DNA of 64,000 nucleotides, taken from Agrostemma githago (lineage: Eukaryota; Streptophyta; Magnoliopsida; Caryophyllales; Caryophyllaceae). Made by a program: the position numbers and the translations under genes. The notes below the pieces were generated by a model, which was given only the letters and a program-made list of their open reading frames with translations, made no database searches and was not told where the DNA came from. The stretch spans positions 60,600,987 through 60,664,986 of the forward strand of contig OY288259.1 in the NCBI GenBank assembly GCA_958450325.1, read 5' to 3'. Shown one piece after another: positions 9,782 to 23,600 of the stretch; within the stretch, counting starts at the first letter, position 1, and every line of letters begins with the position of its first letter.

Positions 9782-12700
9782 ATGGCTGAACCACCGCCGC
9801 AACCGCCGTCCGACGGCGGAGAAGAAGGAGAAGACGCCGCCAAAACCGGATTCAATCAGACCGGAAATGCAAGGTACAAACTGATGTCACCTGCAAAACT
9901 CCCTATCTCACGGTCAACTACCTGTTTGACTATTCCTCCTGGTCTCAGTCCGACGTCGTTTCTTGATTCCCCTGTTCTCCTTTCCAATTTCAAGGTATTT
10001 ACCCCCCTACGACGTCGTTTTTGGTCGAATGTATGTTTTTTTTGAATGGGTTTTTATACGGCGTCGTTTTGGAAATGTTGGGTTTCATCGTCGTTTTTTG
10101 TTTCGGTTGTTTTAAACGGGTTTTGGTTTTGAATAGGACATAGGATACGGCGCCGTTTTGGAAATGTTGCGATTCATCAATGATTTGATTGTCAGGACGA
10201 CGTCGTTTTGCGCAACTGTTTTTCTTTTGTACGGCGTCGTTTTAACTGTGTTGGGATTTGCTCATGAATTTAATGTCTGATTGTTCTTTCTAGACGCCGT
10301 CGTTTTGTATTCCGTTGTCTTACAACTCTGCTCTAAACGACGCCGTTAAATACCAACTGTTCTTTACGGCATTTGTTTTGATTTTGATTTTGATTTTTTT
10401 TTAAAAATGAATTGAATTTCTGAATGAGGGTTTGAGTATTATTGACTTAATGTTACTGGGTTTCTTCTGAAATGCCGTTTTTTTTTTGAGGTTAATGAAT
10501 TTTCGAGAAGGCGGAAAAATGTCGATGTTGGGATTAAGCTGATGGCTGTAATAGAGGGAAAGTGATTACTCGCATGATAAAACTCGGAACTCACTGACCA
10601 ATTTATGATAGTGAGTTGTTAGTATAATGCTGTCGTGCTTAGGAATTATGATGCCGCGGAAAAGAGAGAATTTTGTTTGTGTAGGGGGATAGTATCAGTC
10701 AGTCGGGTCGGGGGCCTAAAAGGGCTAAATGTGAACAGAAGTTTAATATACTAGCTAGTGGAAAAGGTGGTATGCATAGTTTAGCAAAAGGAGGGAATGT
10801 AATTAGGGTAGGAGGAGCATTTGATTCTCAGTCTTATTCATCTGAAAAGCTTGTCATTTATTGATTGTTTAATCGATTTTTATGGAATAATCAACAAAAT
10901 ATAACTTTTTGTTATATTGCTTGATGGATTGATCCGTGCTTTCATTTCCGTAGAATGCTACTAGGCTCAAGTGTAAAACACTAACCTTTCCTAAAAAAAA
11001 AAACTTACGACGACTTAATTCATGGAAGTGAGTCATTCCAGTATGGAGGATTTGGTTCGAAGATTAGTCGAGTCACTTGAACTCTTGAAGTTGAACCCGG
11101 GGTCATGAACCCATGTGTTCGTCTGTTTGGTGTATTAGTAGCTGAAGGAAGTAAAAAAAGTTGAGAATGTAGGGGTGGGGTTAGGCCTGGAGAAATAGGA
11201 GGAAAAAAATTTGGTGGGCATATTTTGGATTCTTTGGTTCATGTGACTGTCGTCTTTTTTATGAAATGTTTACTGAAAACGGGTATAGAAAGAATGCCGG
11301 GAAAAGGAGTTGGGGAAGTGCTAGTTTCTGATTCTTCATACGTCACGTTTGTATTGTTCGAATAGAATTTTGGTGTTCCTTCCATCATAGTTTTATTATT
11401 CTGTAAAGGGCTGCCTGTCTTTCTCTCGAGAATATGTTAGTGTCTTTAGTTCTTCCAAGTGTCGAGCTTTTTAATTTGATTCTAGTTCTTTCTGGTTCAA
11501 ATAACTCTGTATTTTCTTCACAAAGTGGAGATCTTTTTTTTTTCTTTGCCCCTTTTGTTCCCATTTCCTTGTTAGTGCTTTATTTATCTTTTTGCATGTT
11601 GTTCTCCTTGTATGATTGTATGTCCGACGGTCGATTGTGATATTCCTTGCCATATTTATCTTAGTGCACATCCAATATTAACGGTGAGCGTATTACCCTT
11701 TTTCGCAAATTATTCTAGGTGGGTCTTGATGGAATTGTTCCATGTTAGTTGCTGCTGTCCTACTACACATTGTTAAATACAGTACAATTTTCTTTTTTTG
11801 CTACTCGTTTAATGTAAATTTTATTGGTGTCATGAACTATATAAAGTGATAGTGATACACTAGTTCACTGAGCTATCACGATAAATATATCTAGCTAGGG
11901 AAGAGTGTAGCTGCATCTTTGCTTTTCGTCATTTCATTTTCAATATCTGGGGTGGCAGTTTGGCCTTTTCTCACCCTTGTAGGTTGAGACTTTGAGGTGC
12001 TTTTGTATTCCTTTACTATGCTGTAACATAAGCCATCTACTATTTTCTCGAAATGGTCACTAGGATAACACGGTATTATAAAAGCTAAGTCGTGTACTGA
12101 TAAACATCGTTTTCTTCCAGGGAGAGCCATCCCCAACAACTGGCTCATTTTTCAAACCTCAAATGATGTACAGCTCTTCTGAAGGTACCTCCACATTTCT
12201 TCCTGCTGTGAACAGCTCTAATGGGCTAGAAGTTAGTCGATCAAGTAGCTTTGAATTCAAACCAAATGCAGGATCATTTTCTATGGCTGGTTTTTCTTTC
12301 TCAGGATCTCTGGTAATTAAATTGCTATTGTGTGCTTAAATTTGATGCAATTAACTGCCGGATATCATTTGTCAATAGCATGAATCTTTTGTTTAAAATC
12401 TTTCTCATCTTGTTTTTCAAGTTCTATTCGATATGTTGAACAGTTCTATTTCAAGCGGTGCCAAAAGTTCAAAATTACTCGTATGTGTTTATGTATTGTG
12501 ATTGAGTAAAGCAAAACAACTCTCTCAACTAGCCGCACTTTTTTAAAATATGAAGTAGCAGTCATTTGATGCAATTCTTAATGCAATTTTCATTTTGGGT
12601 AATCTGGATGTGTTAGTGGTACGAGCAAGGCTACATATACCCCCATCCCCCTACCTCGCCATTTGTGAGAGTCATCAGTATACGTGGGTAATCCTAGGAA

Positions 12701-14616
12701 ATATGTATGGATTCAACAGTTGACTACGTTCTTTCTAAATACTTGGAATTTCATCTTCTATCCCTCATCGATTGTGTGTTGGATGTGCAAAGTATTCTGC
12801 ATCCTTATCTCACTCATTTTATTGCTACCAAGGCTTCCTCTGCAGTCCCGAACCAACAGCAAACTGAAGAACCTATTCAAAATCAAGTGGAGTGCCATTC
12901 TCAGTCCCTGGACCTGTCTGTAGCTGTTAAAAGTGAAAGTGAACTGATGCTCAAAGATGATCTGAACCCTACTATAGTTTCTTCGGACTCTACCGTATAT
13001 CTGGATGTTGAATCCAGTGAGTTAAATCATAAAGCAGATGCTAGTAATGAAGCACATGCATCTCAGTGTGAGCAGAAGGTATTGGGATCTCAGGTTATCA
13101 CTGACAGGACTTCTGAGGATGGCTACAATTGGAGGAAATATGGACAGAAACTCGTGAAGGGGAGTGAATTTCCACGAAGTTATTACAAATGTACACATCC
13201 AAATTGCGAAGTCAAAAAGTTGTTTGAGCGGTCACCAGATGGACAGATAACAGAGATCATCTACAAGGGGACTCATGATCATCCAAAGCCTCAACCTAAT
13301 CGCCGACTCTTGGCTGGCTCTATGATGTCCTCCCTCGAGGAAAAAATTGACAGATATCCTGTTACTGAACATGAAGGTAAGTAGAAACATTTTTTCATCC
13401 TATCTTATTCAGAAGTAATCAGCATGGTGTGTGTCAATCTGTCAAGGCTCAGTCCCTTCATAAAATTTTTTTTTACATCTACAGGGAAGCCTGTAAACAC
13501 TTACTGCCAAACAGCTCTGAATAATGAATCGGGCAGCGCCACAGACCTGTCACCTTGTCTAGGAAATGACGACATCAATCGAGACATTGATGCATCCCCG
13601 TTAAATCGGACCCCTGATGATACTGATGAGGATGATCCATTTGCGAAGAGGAGGTATAATAATAGATCCACTCACTTATGCAATAGGTCAATTATAGTCA
13701 TGCAGTTAAGCTAATAATGTTTTACCCCCGTCACCAGGAGAATGGAGCTTGGTGAAATGGACATCAACTCAATTGTTAAGCCAATCCGTGAACCTCGTGT
13801 TGTTGTACAAACGGTGAGTGAGGTTGATATTCTTGATGATGGGTACCGTTGGCGCAAGTATGGGCAGAAGGTGGTGAGAGGCAACCCCAATCCAAGGTAC
13901 ATGTTGTTGGTGAAAGAAAATAGAAATGTGGATCGAAGGGCGTCTGTTACTCTGACTCTTCATATTATCTCTTATATCCCTGTCCGACACTTGGGACACT
14001 TCGTTTTAACTTTTAATCCAAATGAGTGGGTATTTCATAAAAATAGTTAACTCTCTGACACTTTTATTCGACGTTGAATATTGATTAAACGAGTCTCGGT
14101 AAACATTGGTCAAACCACCTAAAAAGGTCAACCATATCTTTCTCTAAAGCTTTGTGGCACTCATCACGTCGTTCATCTTCTTGCAGGAGTTACTACAAGT
14201 GCACTCATCCCGGTTGCCCAGTTCGGAAACACGTGGAGAGAGCATCTCATGACCCCAAAGCAGTGATAACCACTTACGAGGGCAAACACAATCATGAAGT
14301 ACCCGTGGCTCGAAACAGCAGTCATGACACATCGTCTATGAGCCATGCATCCCGAATACGGTCCCATGACAACAGGGACCTGATAAGCCTTGATCTTGGT
14401 GTTGGGCAAACCCAATACAGTGGTCATAATCTCCTGATGCTTCAGTCAGGTCCGTTTTCTAATTTTCCTGGTTTTGTAAATGGTGGAATGGTGCCATATG
14501 GTTCTAGGGAAAACCATAGTCAAGGGCATAGTATCGGTAATCAACCTGTAAATAATACGAGTAACTCTTCTAACCCTTACCAGCAGAACGTGGAAAGACT
14601 ACTAATGGGTCCTTAG
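9782..14616 (+). CDS. WRKY20: Group I WRKY transcription factor, WRKY20-like
   Basis: Six coding exons: 9782-9994, 12121-12312, 12833-13376, 13485-13653, 13738-13896 and 14187-14616. All introns are GT-AG and the total of 1707 nt gives 568 residues. There are two WRKY domains, with WRKYGQK starting at Trp235 and Trp411. Each is followed by a C2H2 zinc knuckle (C-x4-C-x22-H-x-H and C-x4-C-x23-H-x-H). The last intron splits the second domain after NPR, the conserved group I position. WRKY20 marks are the N-terminal RYKLMSPAKLPISRS and IPPGLSPTSFL blocks, EPSPTTGS at the start of exon 2, and the basic KRRRME followed by VKPIREPRVVVQT. The protein should bind W-box DNA (TTGACC/T) in the nucleus. 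The first intron is unusually long at 2.1 kb. Arabidopsis WRKY20 is of similar length as I recall. Confidence 0.93.
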
Positions 14617-15057
14617 AACCGCGACCATATTCACGTGGAATATAATATTAATGTATCATCATATTAATATTAATATTCGTTTGCGCGTGGTGCTGGCATT
14701 GAGTTTTCAGCACCAACCGATAATGCAAACCCTTTTCCAAAGATGTTTCCGATTTTCTTCGAAATATCAAATTCACAAGTCACAACACCTTGTTAGCAAA
14801 TCTAATGTTTTGGTTTCGCCTTATGTTTAACTGGTTAGAGAGACCAAAACTAGTATTGGCCAAATCTTGAGCACAGTAATTTGTAAACAAGAGTACAAAA
14901 TATTTACTGCTTGGCAGGTAAAATTGTAGATCGATTGAGTGGTTATTTATTTTAACTGCAACCTGCAACATTTCTTCTTATTTCTGATATTCTGTATGAA
15001 TGTCATGTATTTTTACAAAGTGATCCTGTGCTAAAGACTCGAGATAGTTTTCACATA
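14617..15057. other. Tail-to-tail spacer
   Basis: This is the 441-bp gap between the 3' ends of the WRKY20 gene (plus) and the plastid zinc-finger gene (minus). It must contain both 3' UTRs; nothing else was seen. Confidence 0.4.
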
Positions 15058-15751
15058 TCAGCCAGAGAAGAATCTTTTCCACGACTGCCATGGCAGAAAA
15101 CCCCCTGTCAATGCACAAGAAAGATTCAGTAATGCTACTATGCCGTCTTTTACATTCGGGTCTTGTTTATTCTGGGTTGGGTCATGTACTCGTGTCTGTT
15201 CTAGTCGGATCAATTTTGCCGGGTGAGTGAACTTACCACATCCAGGACACCTGAAGTAGTATTTCTTGTCCCTGAGAACTAATCCAGAGCCTCCACACAC
15301 GTTACATTTTCGTTGAGCTACAATTCTTTTATTGAACTCGATTCCTGCAACAACGAAAGGGATAGCACCCGCTGCACACAGACGAGAGACGACCATCATC
15401 TCAGTCAAAAACTTAAAAGCGTAAGCTGATATGAATGAATTCCATCAATCAAGTCTAGAACCGAGATTTAGTACAGTCGTTAATACATCAAATAAAGAGG
15501 AAAACAATGCATGACAAACCTAGAGAACCAACAACAATTTCCCAAGTGACTTGAGCTTGAACAGGATCGACACTTGATGAAACATCGCTCAACGCTTTCA
15601 CCTTTAACTTGGATCCTCTACCTTCGCAAGCACCCGTTCTTGTGTAAAAAAGAACACGGTTGTGGTTGTGACACAGTCGAGTGCTGCGTAAGGGGGCGGT
15701 GGAGCATGAGTAGAGCAAGCAAGGAGGAGGGGGAGATGAGAGAAGGTTCAT
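15058..15751 (-). CDS. Small plastid membrane-anchored zinc-finger protein
   Basis: Three exons (15520-15751, 15237-15371 and 15058-15104) join in frame to 137 residues. The first 50 residues are rich in Ser, Pro, Arg and Cys and lack acidic residues until about residue 43, as expected of a plastid transit peptide. A hydrophobic stretch at about residues 70-90 (EIVVGSLAGAIPFVVAGI) could be one membrane helix. It is followed by a zinc site: Cys100 and Cys103 in CNVCGGSG, and Cys119 and Cys122 in CPGCGG. This is half of a DnaJ-type CxxCxGxG cysteine-rich domain. The C terminus FLPWQSWKRFFSG is highly conserved in plant homologues as I remember them. Proteins with this half-domain tend to be thylakoid assembly factors, but I cannot name the function. 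If the second intron were retained the protein would run on through unrelated sequence, so splicing is clearly needed. Confidence 0.85.
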
Positions 15752-16059
15752 TGTAGCTACAAGTTAAGGAGGGAGGGCAAGAAGTTTAAGAACATTGCCT
15801 TAAAAACTTTGTACTTTTAAGAAGAATGAAGTTTTTGAGTTGTTTTTTTGACCACGTCGACTGTATTGTTAATGTGTGTAGTGTATTGCCCACCACTGGG
15901 ATGATTTGTGGTTCTCGTTAATCTGTCTAGACTGATTTCATGATGTATCCTCCTTGATTAGACGCTCAAACTACAAGTATACGTTGCTTTTACATAAGTA
16001 ATCGATTTTCATCTGATGACGGTTTAACATATAACGGTACCTTCAAATACGTTACTCTA
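15752..16059. other. Spacer between zinc-finger gene and satellite
   Basis: About 300 bp containing the presumed promoter and 5' UTR of the minus-strand gene ending at 15751. No other feature was seen. Confidence 0.35.
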
Positions 16060-19000
16060 AGATATTTCCACAATGGATGAAGTAGTTACTGTGCAAATTT
16101 TGAAACATTTAACTTCGGGACCAAATTTGGTTGAAAAACGTGGATAATAACCTTCAAAATCGTCCGTTTCTGATGATATTTCGAAAAAGTAGAGATATTT
16201 TGTTTGTCATTCTAATAGGGTCTGTATGCCGTAAAATGAGCGTCGGATATTAATAAAACTACAAAAGAATTTAGATTCGAGTATATTTTGAATTTTTCGC
16301 CCGATTACAACGCGACTTTTAAAGTAGTCGAATGACTTTTAAATGTATTTATTTGGTGCCGTATGTACCTTTGTTTATTCGCGAACATATCTACAATGCA
16401 TGGAGTAGTTACTGTGCGAAGTTAAAAACATTTAATTTCGAAACCAAATTTGGCCGAAAGACGTGGATAATAACCTTCAAAATCGTCTGTTTTTTATGAT
16501 TTTTTTGAAAAATTAGAGATATTTTGTTTTTCATTATAGTAGGACATGTATAACATAAAATGAGCGTCGGATGTTAAAAAAACTACTCGTATAAAAGAAT
16601 TCAGGTTCGAGTATATTTTGAAGTTTTTTCGCCTGATTACAAGGTGACTTTAAAAGTAGTCGAATGCCTTTTAAATGTATTTATTTGGTGCCGTACGTGA
16701 CTTTTTTTATTCGCGGATATATCTACAATGTATGGAGTAATTACTGTGCGAATTTAGAAACATTTAATTTCGGGACCAAATAAATTTGGCAGAAAACCGT
16801 GCATAATAACCTTCAAAATCGTCCGTTTGTGATGATTTTTTGAAAAAATGAGAGATATTTTGTGTGTCATTCTAATAGGGCCGGTATGCCATAAAATGAG
16901 CATCGGATGTTAAAAAAAATTATAAAAGAATTTAGATTCAAGTATATTTGAAAGTTTTCACCCAATTACAACGCGACTTTAATACTATTCGAATCCTTTT
17001 TAAATGTATTTATTTGGTGCCGTACGTACCTTTTTTATTCGCGGACATATCTACAATGCATGGAGTAGTTACTGTGCGAATTTGGAAACATTTAATTTCG
17101 AGATTAAATTTGGCCAAAAATCGTGGATAATAACCTTCAAAATCGTCTGATTTTTATGATTTTTCGAAAAATTAGAGATATTTTGCTTGTCATTCTAATT
17201 GGACATGTATACCTTAAAATGAGCGTCGGATGTTAAAAAAACTATAAAAGAATTAATATTCAAGTATATTTTGAAGTTTTCGCCCGATTATAACGTGACT
17301 TTAATACTATTCGAACACCTTTTAAATGTATTTATTTGGTGTCGTATGTACCTTTTTTTTATTCGCGGACATATATATCTACAATGCATGGAGTAGTTAC
17401 TGTGCGAATTTGGAAACATTTAGTTTCGGGATTAAATTTGGCCAAAAACCGTGGATAATAACCTTCAAAATCGTCCGTTTTTTTATGATTTTCAAAAAAT
17501 TAGAGATATTTTGTTTATCATTCTAATTGGACATGTATACCTTAAAATGAGCGCCGGGGGTTAAAAAAACTATAAAAGAATTTAAGTTCGAAAATATTTT
17601 GAAATTTTCGCCCGATTACAACGTGACTTTAAAAGTAGTCGAATGTGTTTTAAATGTATTTATTTGGTGCAGTATGTAACTTTTTTTATTCGCGAACATA
17701 TCTACAATGCATGGAGTAGTTACTGTGCGAATTTAGAAATATTTAATTACGAGACCAAATTTGACCGAAAAACGTGAATAATAACCTTCAAAATCGTCCG
17801 TTTATGATGATTTTTTGAAAAATGGGAGATATTTTGTTTGTCATTCTAATAGGGCCGGTATGCCATAAAATGAGCGTCGGATGTTAAAAAAACTATAAAA
17901 GAATTTAGGTTCGAGTATATTTTGAAGTTTTCGCACGATTACAACGTGACTTTAAAAGTAGTCGAATGTCTTTTAAATGTATTTATTTGGTGTCGTATGT
18001 ACGTTTTTTTTATTCGCGGACATTTCTAAAATGCATGGAGTAGTTACTTTGCGAATTTGGAAACATTTAATTTCGGGTTCAAATTTGGCCGAAAAACGTG
18101 GATAATAATCTTCAAAATCGTCCGTTTCCGATGATTTTTCGAAAAATTAGTGATATTTTGTTTGTCATTCTAATAGGGCCCGCATGCCATAAAATGAGCG
18201 TCGGATGTTAAAAAAACTATATTAAGAATTTAGATTCGAGTATATTTTGAAGTTTTCGCCGGATTACAACGTGACTTTAAAAGTAGTCGAATGCCTTTTA
18301 AATGTATTTATTTGGTGCCGTATGTACCTTTATTTATTAGCGGACATTTTTACCATGGAGTAGTTACTGTGCGAATTTGGAAACATTTAATTTCGTGATC
18401 AAATTTGGCCGAAAACGTGGATAATAACCTTCAAAATCGTCCGTTTCTGGTGATTTTTTAAAAATGAGAGATATTTTGTTTGTCATTCTAATAGAGTCCG
18501 TATGCCACAAAATGGGCATCGGATGTTAAGAAACTATAAAATAATTTAGATTTGAATATATTTTAAAGTTTTAACCCGTAAAACGTGGATAATAACCTTC
18601 AAAATCGCCCGTTTCTGATGTTTTTTTGAAAATGAGAGATATTTTGTTTGTCATTCTAATAGGGTCCGTATGCCACAAAATGAGCATCGGACATTAAAAA
18701 ACTATAAAATAATTTAGATTCGAAATTCGAATATATTTTAAAGTTTTAACCCGATTACAACGTGACATTAAAAGTAGTCGAAAATTTATTTATTTGGTGC
18801 CGTTTGTACCTTTATTTATTAACGGACATTTCTACCATGCATGGAGTAGTTACCGTGCGAATTTGTAAACATTTAATTTCGTGATCAAATTTGACCGAAA
18901 AACATGGATAATAACCTTCAAAATCGTCCGTTTTTTATGATTTTTCGAAAATGAGAGATATTTTGTTTGTCATTCTAATAGGACCCGTACGCCACAAAAT

Positions 19001-19792
19001 GAGCGTTGGATGATAAAAAAAAACTATAAAAGAATTTAAATTCGAGTATATTTTGAATTTTCGCACGATTACAACGTGACTTTATAAGTAGTACAACCTT
19101 CAAAATCGTCCGTTTCTGATAATTTTTCGAAAAAGTAGAGATATTTTGTTTGTCATTCTAATAGGGCCCGTATGACATAAAATAAGCGTCGGATATTAAA
19201 AATTATAAAAGAATTTAGATTCGAGCATATTTTGAAGTTTACACCGATTACAACATGACTTTAAAATTAGTCGAATGCTTTTTAAATGTATTTATTTGGT
19301 GTCGTATGTACCTTTTTTTATTCGCGAATATATCTACAATGCATAGAGTAGTTACTGTAGAAATTTGGAAATATTTAATTTCGGGACCAAATTTGGCCGA
19401 AAAACGTGGATAATAACCTTCAAAATCGTCAATTTATGATAATTTTTTGAAAAATGAGAGATATTTTGTTTGTCATTCTAATAGGGTTTGTATGCCACAA
19501 AATGAGCATCGGATGTTAAAAAAACTATAAAAGAATATAATTCGAGTATATGTTGAAAATTTCGCCCGATTACAAATTTACAACGTGACTTTAAAAGTCG
19601 TCGAATGCCTTTTAAATGTATTTATTTGGTGCCGTATGTACCATTTTTAATTCGCGAACATATCTACAATGCATGGAGTAGTGAGTGTGCGAATTCGGAA
19701 ACATTTAATTTCGGGACCAAATTTGACCGAAAAACGTGGATAATAACCTTCAAAATCGTCCGATCCTGATGATTTTTCGAAAAATGAGAGTG
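16060..19792 (+). repeat. Tandem satellite, about 325-bp unit, left block (13 units)
   Basis: Head-to-tail repeats of an AT-rich unit. Each unit carries the words CTTCAAAATCGTCC, TTTGTTTGTCATTCTAAT, ATGAGCGTCGGATGTTAA and ATTTATTTGGTGCCGTA. The anchor CTTCAAAATCGTC occurs near 16151, 16473, 16811, 17133, 17461, 17787, 18110, 18430, 18596, 18915, 19095, 19428 and 19747. Spacing is therefore usually 320-338 bp, with two short units (166 and 180 bp) from internal deletion. A 320-370 bp unit is a common plant satellite length, about two nucleosomes. Copies differ by point changes and short indels, so the array is not freshly homogenised. Short open frames recur in it once per unit and are not genes. 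Confidence 0.95.
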
Positions 19793-20660
19793 ATAAACGC
19801 CGTTTTAGTCATTACTTTACCCACATTTATTTACTTATTCGGGTCGATTTTATGTGCTTGATCGTTATTATAGCTCATTATATGTTATTATACGATAACA
19901 AGTGTTAATTAGGTGGTTTAGTTATAATTATCGTAAATAAAAATTATTTCTCGAAGAATTTGGTACTGCTTTGTTACTTTCTCACCATTATCACCATGGA
20001 AGCCATCATCTTCTTACCTCCATCCCAATTCAAACCATCAAATCTCCATTTCATTTCACCCGCCAATTCACCTCTGTTCTTCCCCAAGTTCTCCGTCAGG
20101 CGCCACCGCCGTCAGCCTCAGGCGAGCAACCGCACCACCGAACTAACATCTTCTCCGGCGAACCGCCTCCGTACTCCTCCCATGAACTCACTCCCCTCGT
20201 CATCTCACCCCAGCTATTGGACTCGCGCCGCATTCCTCGACCTCCACCGTCGACACCACCAGGCGCCGCCTCTTCTCCGCCCAGAACCACCGAGCCACCC
20301 TGCTCCGACTCTGACCGGCGTTCCTTTGACCTCCGGCGAAGAGAAAAGGATTGAATTGGTTTGTAATTGACTGATTTACCCTTCATTAATGAGGTGGCAC
20401 CGTTGACTTAATTGAAGACTGAAGTGTGAAGTGAGAGGAGGTTAAGTATAAGAAGAAAAAACACAAATTATAGTACTATATATAATCGTTGTAGGTTACG
20501 ATGGACCTAATTTATGGTAAAAAGTTATTATTTTACGTTATTTAGTTACCACTTTAAGTTATATAGTAACCACGTTTTAATATGAAAAAGTGGTAACTAT
20601 TTATCTGAAAGTGGTAACCAACTAACCTAAAATGGTCACGACAAATCCCCGTCCATCATT
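19793..20660. other. Foreign segment interrupting the satellite
   Basis: The array stops in mid-unit after AAATGAGAG and resumes at GTGTCGTATGTACC. About 165 bp of the expected unit are missing between those points. The roughly 870 bp in between is unrelated to the satellite. Its first 200 bp are AT-rich and begin TGATAAACGCC. Then comes a GC-rich coding-like stretch (19996-20370), then AT-rich sequence with four related words around GGTAACCA / TAGTTACCA. No clean terminal repeats or target duplication were found, so a simple transposon insertion is not supported. Confidence 0.7.
19996..20370 (+). pseudogene. Captured gene fragment with plastid-targeting-like N terminus
   Basis: An ATG in good context (ACCATGG) opens a frame of about 124 residues inside the segment that interrupts the satellite. 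It starts MEAIIFLPPSQFKPSNLHF, then is rich in Ser, Pro, Arg and His with few acidic residues, and ends abruptly at a stop. This looks like the first exon of a nuclear gene for a plastid protein. Local GC content is far above the flanking DNA. There is no recognisable domain, so I regard it as a fragment carried here by rearrangement; a short expressed gene cannot be excluded. Confidence 0.4.
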
Positions 20661-23600
20661 TAGGTGTCGTATGTACCATTTATTATTCGCCGACATCTCT
20701 AAAATGCATGGAGGAGTTACTATGTTAATTTGGAAACATTTAATTTCGGGACCAAATGTGGTCGAAAAACGTGGATAATTAATAACCTTCAAAATCGTCC
20801 GTTTCTAATGATTTTCGAAGACTGAGAGATATTTTGTTTGTCATTCTAGTAGGGCCCGTATGCCATAAAATGAGCGTCGGATGTTAAAAAAATAATAAAA
20901 AAATTTAGGTTCGAGTATATAAGTATATTCTGAAGTTTTCGCCCAATAACAACGTGACTTTAAAAGTAGTCGAATGTCTTTTATATGTATTTATTTGGTG
21001 TCGTATGAACCTTTTTTTATTCGCGAACATATCTACAATGCATAGAGTAGGTACTGTGCGAATTTGGAAACTTTTAATTTCGTGACCAAATTTGGCCAAT
21101 TTGGAAACTTTTAATTTCGTGACCAAATTTGGCCGAAAAACGTGAATAATAACCTTCAAAATCGTCCGTTTTTGATATTTTTTCGAAAAATGACAGATAT
21201 GTTGTTTGTCATTCTAATAGGGCCCGCATGCCATAAAATGAGCGTCGTATGTTAAAAAAAACTATAAAATAATTTAGATTCGAGTATATTTTGAAGTTTT
21301 CGCTTGATTACAACGTAACTTTATTTAAAAGTAGTCGAATGCTTTTTAAATGTATTTATTTGGTGCCGTATGTACCATTTTTTATTCGCGGTCATCTCTA
21401 CAAGGCATGGAGTCGTTACTATGCGAATTTGGAAACATTTAATTTCGGGACCAAATTTGGTCGAAAAACGTGGATAATTAATAACCTTCAAAATCGTCCG
21501 TTTCTGATGATTTTTCGAAAAATGAGAAATATTTTGTTTGTCATTCTAATAGGGCAGGTATGCCATAAAATAAGCGTCGGATATCAAAAAAACAATAAAA
21601 GAATTTAGGTTCGAGTATATTTTGAAGTTTTCGCCCGATTACAACGTGACTTTAAAAGTAGTCGAATGCCTTTTAAATGTATTTATTTTGTGCCGTATGT
21701 ACCATTTTTTATTCGCGGAAATTTCTTCAATGCATGGAGTAGCTACTATGCGAATTTGGAAACATTTAATTTCGGGATCAAATTTGGCCGGAAAACGTGG
21801 ATAATAACCTTCAAAATCGTCCGTTTCTGATGATTTTCGCCCGATTACAACGTGACTTTAAAAGAAGTCGAATGCCTTTTAAATGTATTTATTTAGTGCC
21901 GTATGTACCATTTTTTATTCGCGGAAATTTCTTCAATGCATGGAGTAGCTACTGTGCGAATTTGGAAACATTTAATTTCGGGATCAAATTTGGCCGGAAA
22001 ACGTGGATAATAACCTTCAAAATCGTCCGTTTCTGATGATTTTTCGAAAAATTAGAGATATTTTGTTTGTCATTCTAATAGGGCCCGTATGCCATAAAAT
22101 GAGCGTCGGATGTTAAAAAAACTGTAAAAGAATTTAGGTTCGAGTATATTTTGAAATTTTCGCCCGATTACAACGTGACTTTAAAATTAGTCGTATGCCT
22201 TCTAAATGCATTTATTTGGTGCCGTATGTACCATTTTTTATTCGCCGACATTTCTACTATACATGGAGTAGTTACTGTGCGAATTTGAAAACATTTAATT
22301 TCGGGACCAAATTTGGCCGAAAAACGTGGATAATAACCTTCAAAATCGTCCGTTTCTGATGATTTTTCGAAAAATTAGAGATATTTTGTTTGTCATTCTA
22401 ATATGGCCAGTATGCCATTAAATGAGCGTCGGATGTTAAAAAAACAATAAAAGAATTTAGGTTCGAGTATATTTTGAAGTTTTCGCCAGATAACAACGTG
22501 ACTTTAGAATTAGTCGAATGGCTTTTAAATGTATTTATTTCGTGCCGTATGTACATTTTTTTTTTTGCGGACATTTCTATAGTGCATGGAATAGTTACTA
22601 TGCAAATTTAGAAATATTTAATTTCGGGATCAAATTTGGCAAAAAGAACGTGGATAATAATCTTCAAAATCGTCCGTTTCTGATGAATTTTTCGAAAAAA
22701 GTGAGATTTTTTGTTTGTCATTCTAATACGGCCCATATGCCATAAAATGAGCGTCGGATGTTAAAAAAATTATAAAAGAATTTAGGTTCGAGTATATTTT
22801 GAAGGTTTCGCCCGATTACACGTGACTTTAAAAGTAGTAAAATGCCTTTTAAATGTACTTATTTGGTGCCGTATGTTACTTTTTTTATTCGCGCACACTT
22901 CTACAATGCATGGAGTAGTTATTGTGCGAATTTGAAAATATTTAATTTTGAGATCAATTTTGATCGAAAAACGTGGATAATAATAACCTTCAAAATCGTC
23001 CATTTATGATGATTTTTCAAAAATTGAGAGATATTTTGTTTGTCATTCTAATAGGGTCCGTATGCCATAAAATGAGTGTCAGATGTTAAAAAACAATAAA
23101 AGAATTTAGAATCGAGTATATTCTGAAATTTTCGTCCGATTTAACGCGACTTTAAAAGTAGTCGAATGCCTTTAAAATGTATTTATTTGGTGCCATATGT
23201 ACCATTTATTATTTGCGGACACTTCTATAATGCATGGAGTAGTTACTGTGCGAATTTTGAAACATTCAATTTCGGGACGAAATTTGGCCGAAAAACGTGG
23301 ATAATAACCTTCAAAATCGTCCGTTTCTGATGATTTTTTGAAAAATCAGAGATATTTTTTTTGTCTTTCTAATAGGGCCCGTATGCCGTAAACTGTGCGT
23401 CGGATGTTAAAAAAACTATAAAAGAATTTAGATTCGAGTATATTTTGAAGTTTTCGCCCGATTACAACGCGACTTTAAAAGTAGTCGAATGCCTTTTAAA
23501 TGTATTTATTTGGTGCCGTATATACCATTTATTATTCGCGGACACTTCTACAATGTATGGAGTAGTTACCGTGCGAATTTGGAAACATTTAATTTTTGGA

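Noticed and set aside
12707..12832. Extension of WRKY20 exon 3 upstream to an ATG at 12707
   Set aside because: The added residues do not resemble WRKY20, and an in-phase acceptor at 12831-12832 joins correctly to exon 2.
13897..14050. Read-through frame after NPNPR in the WRKY20 gene
   Set aside because: It destroys the second WRKY domain; the conserved intron at this place restores it.
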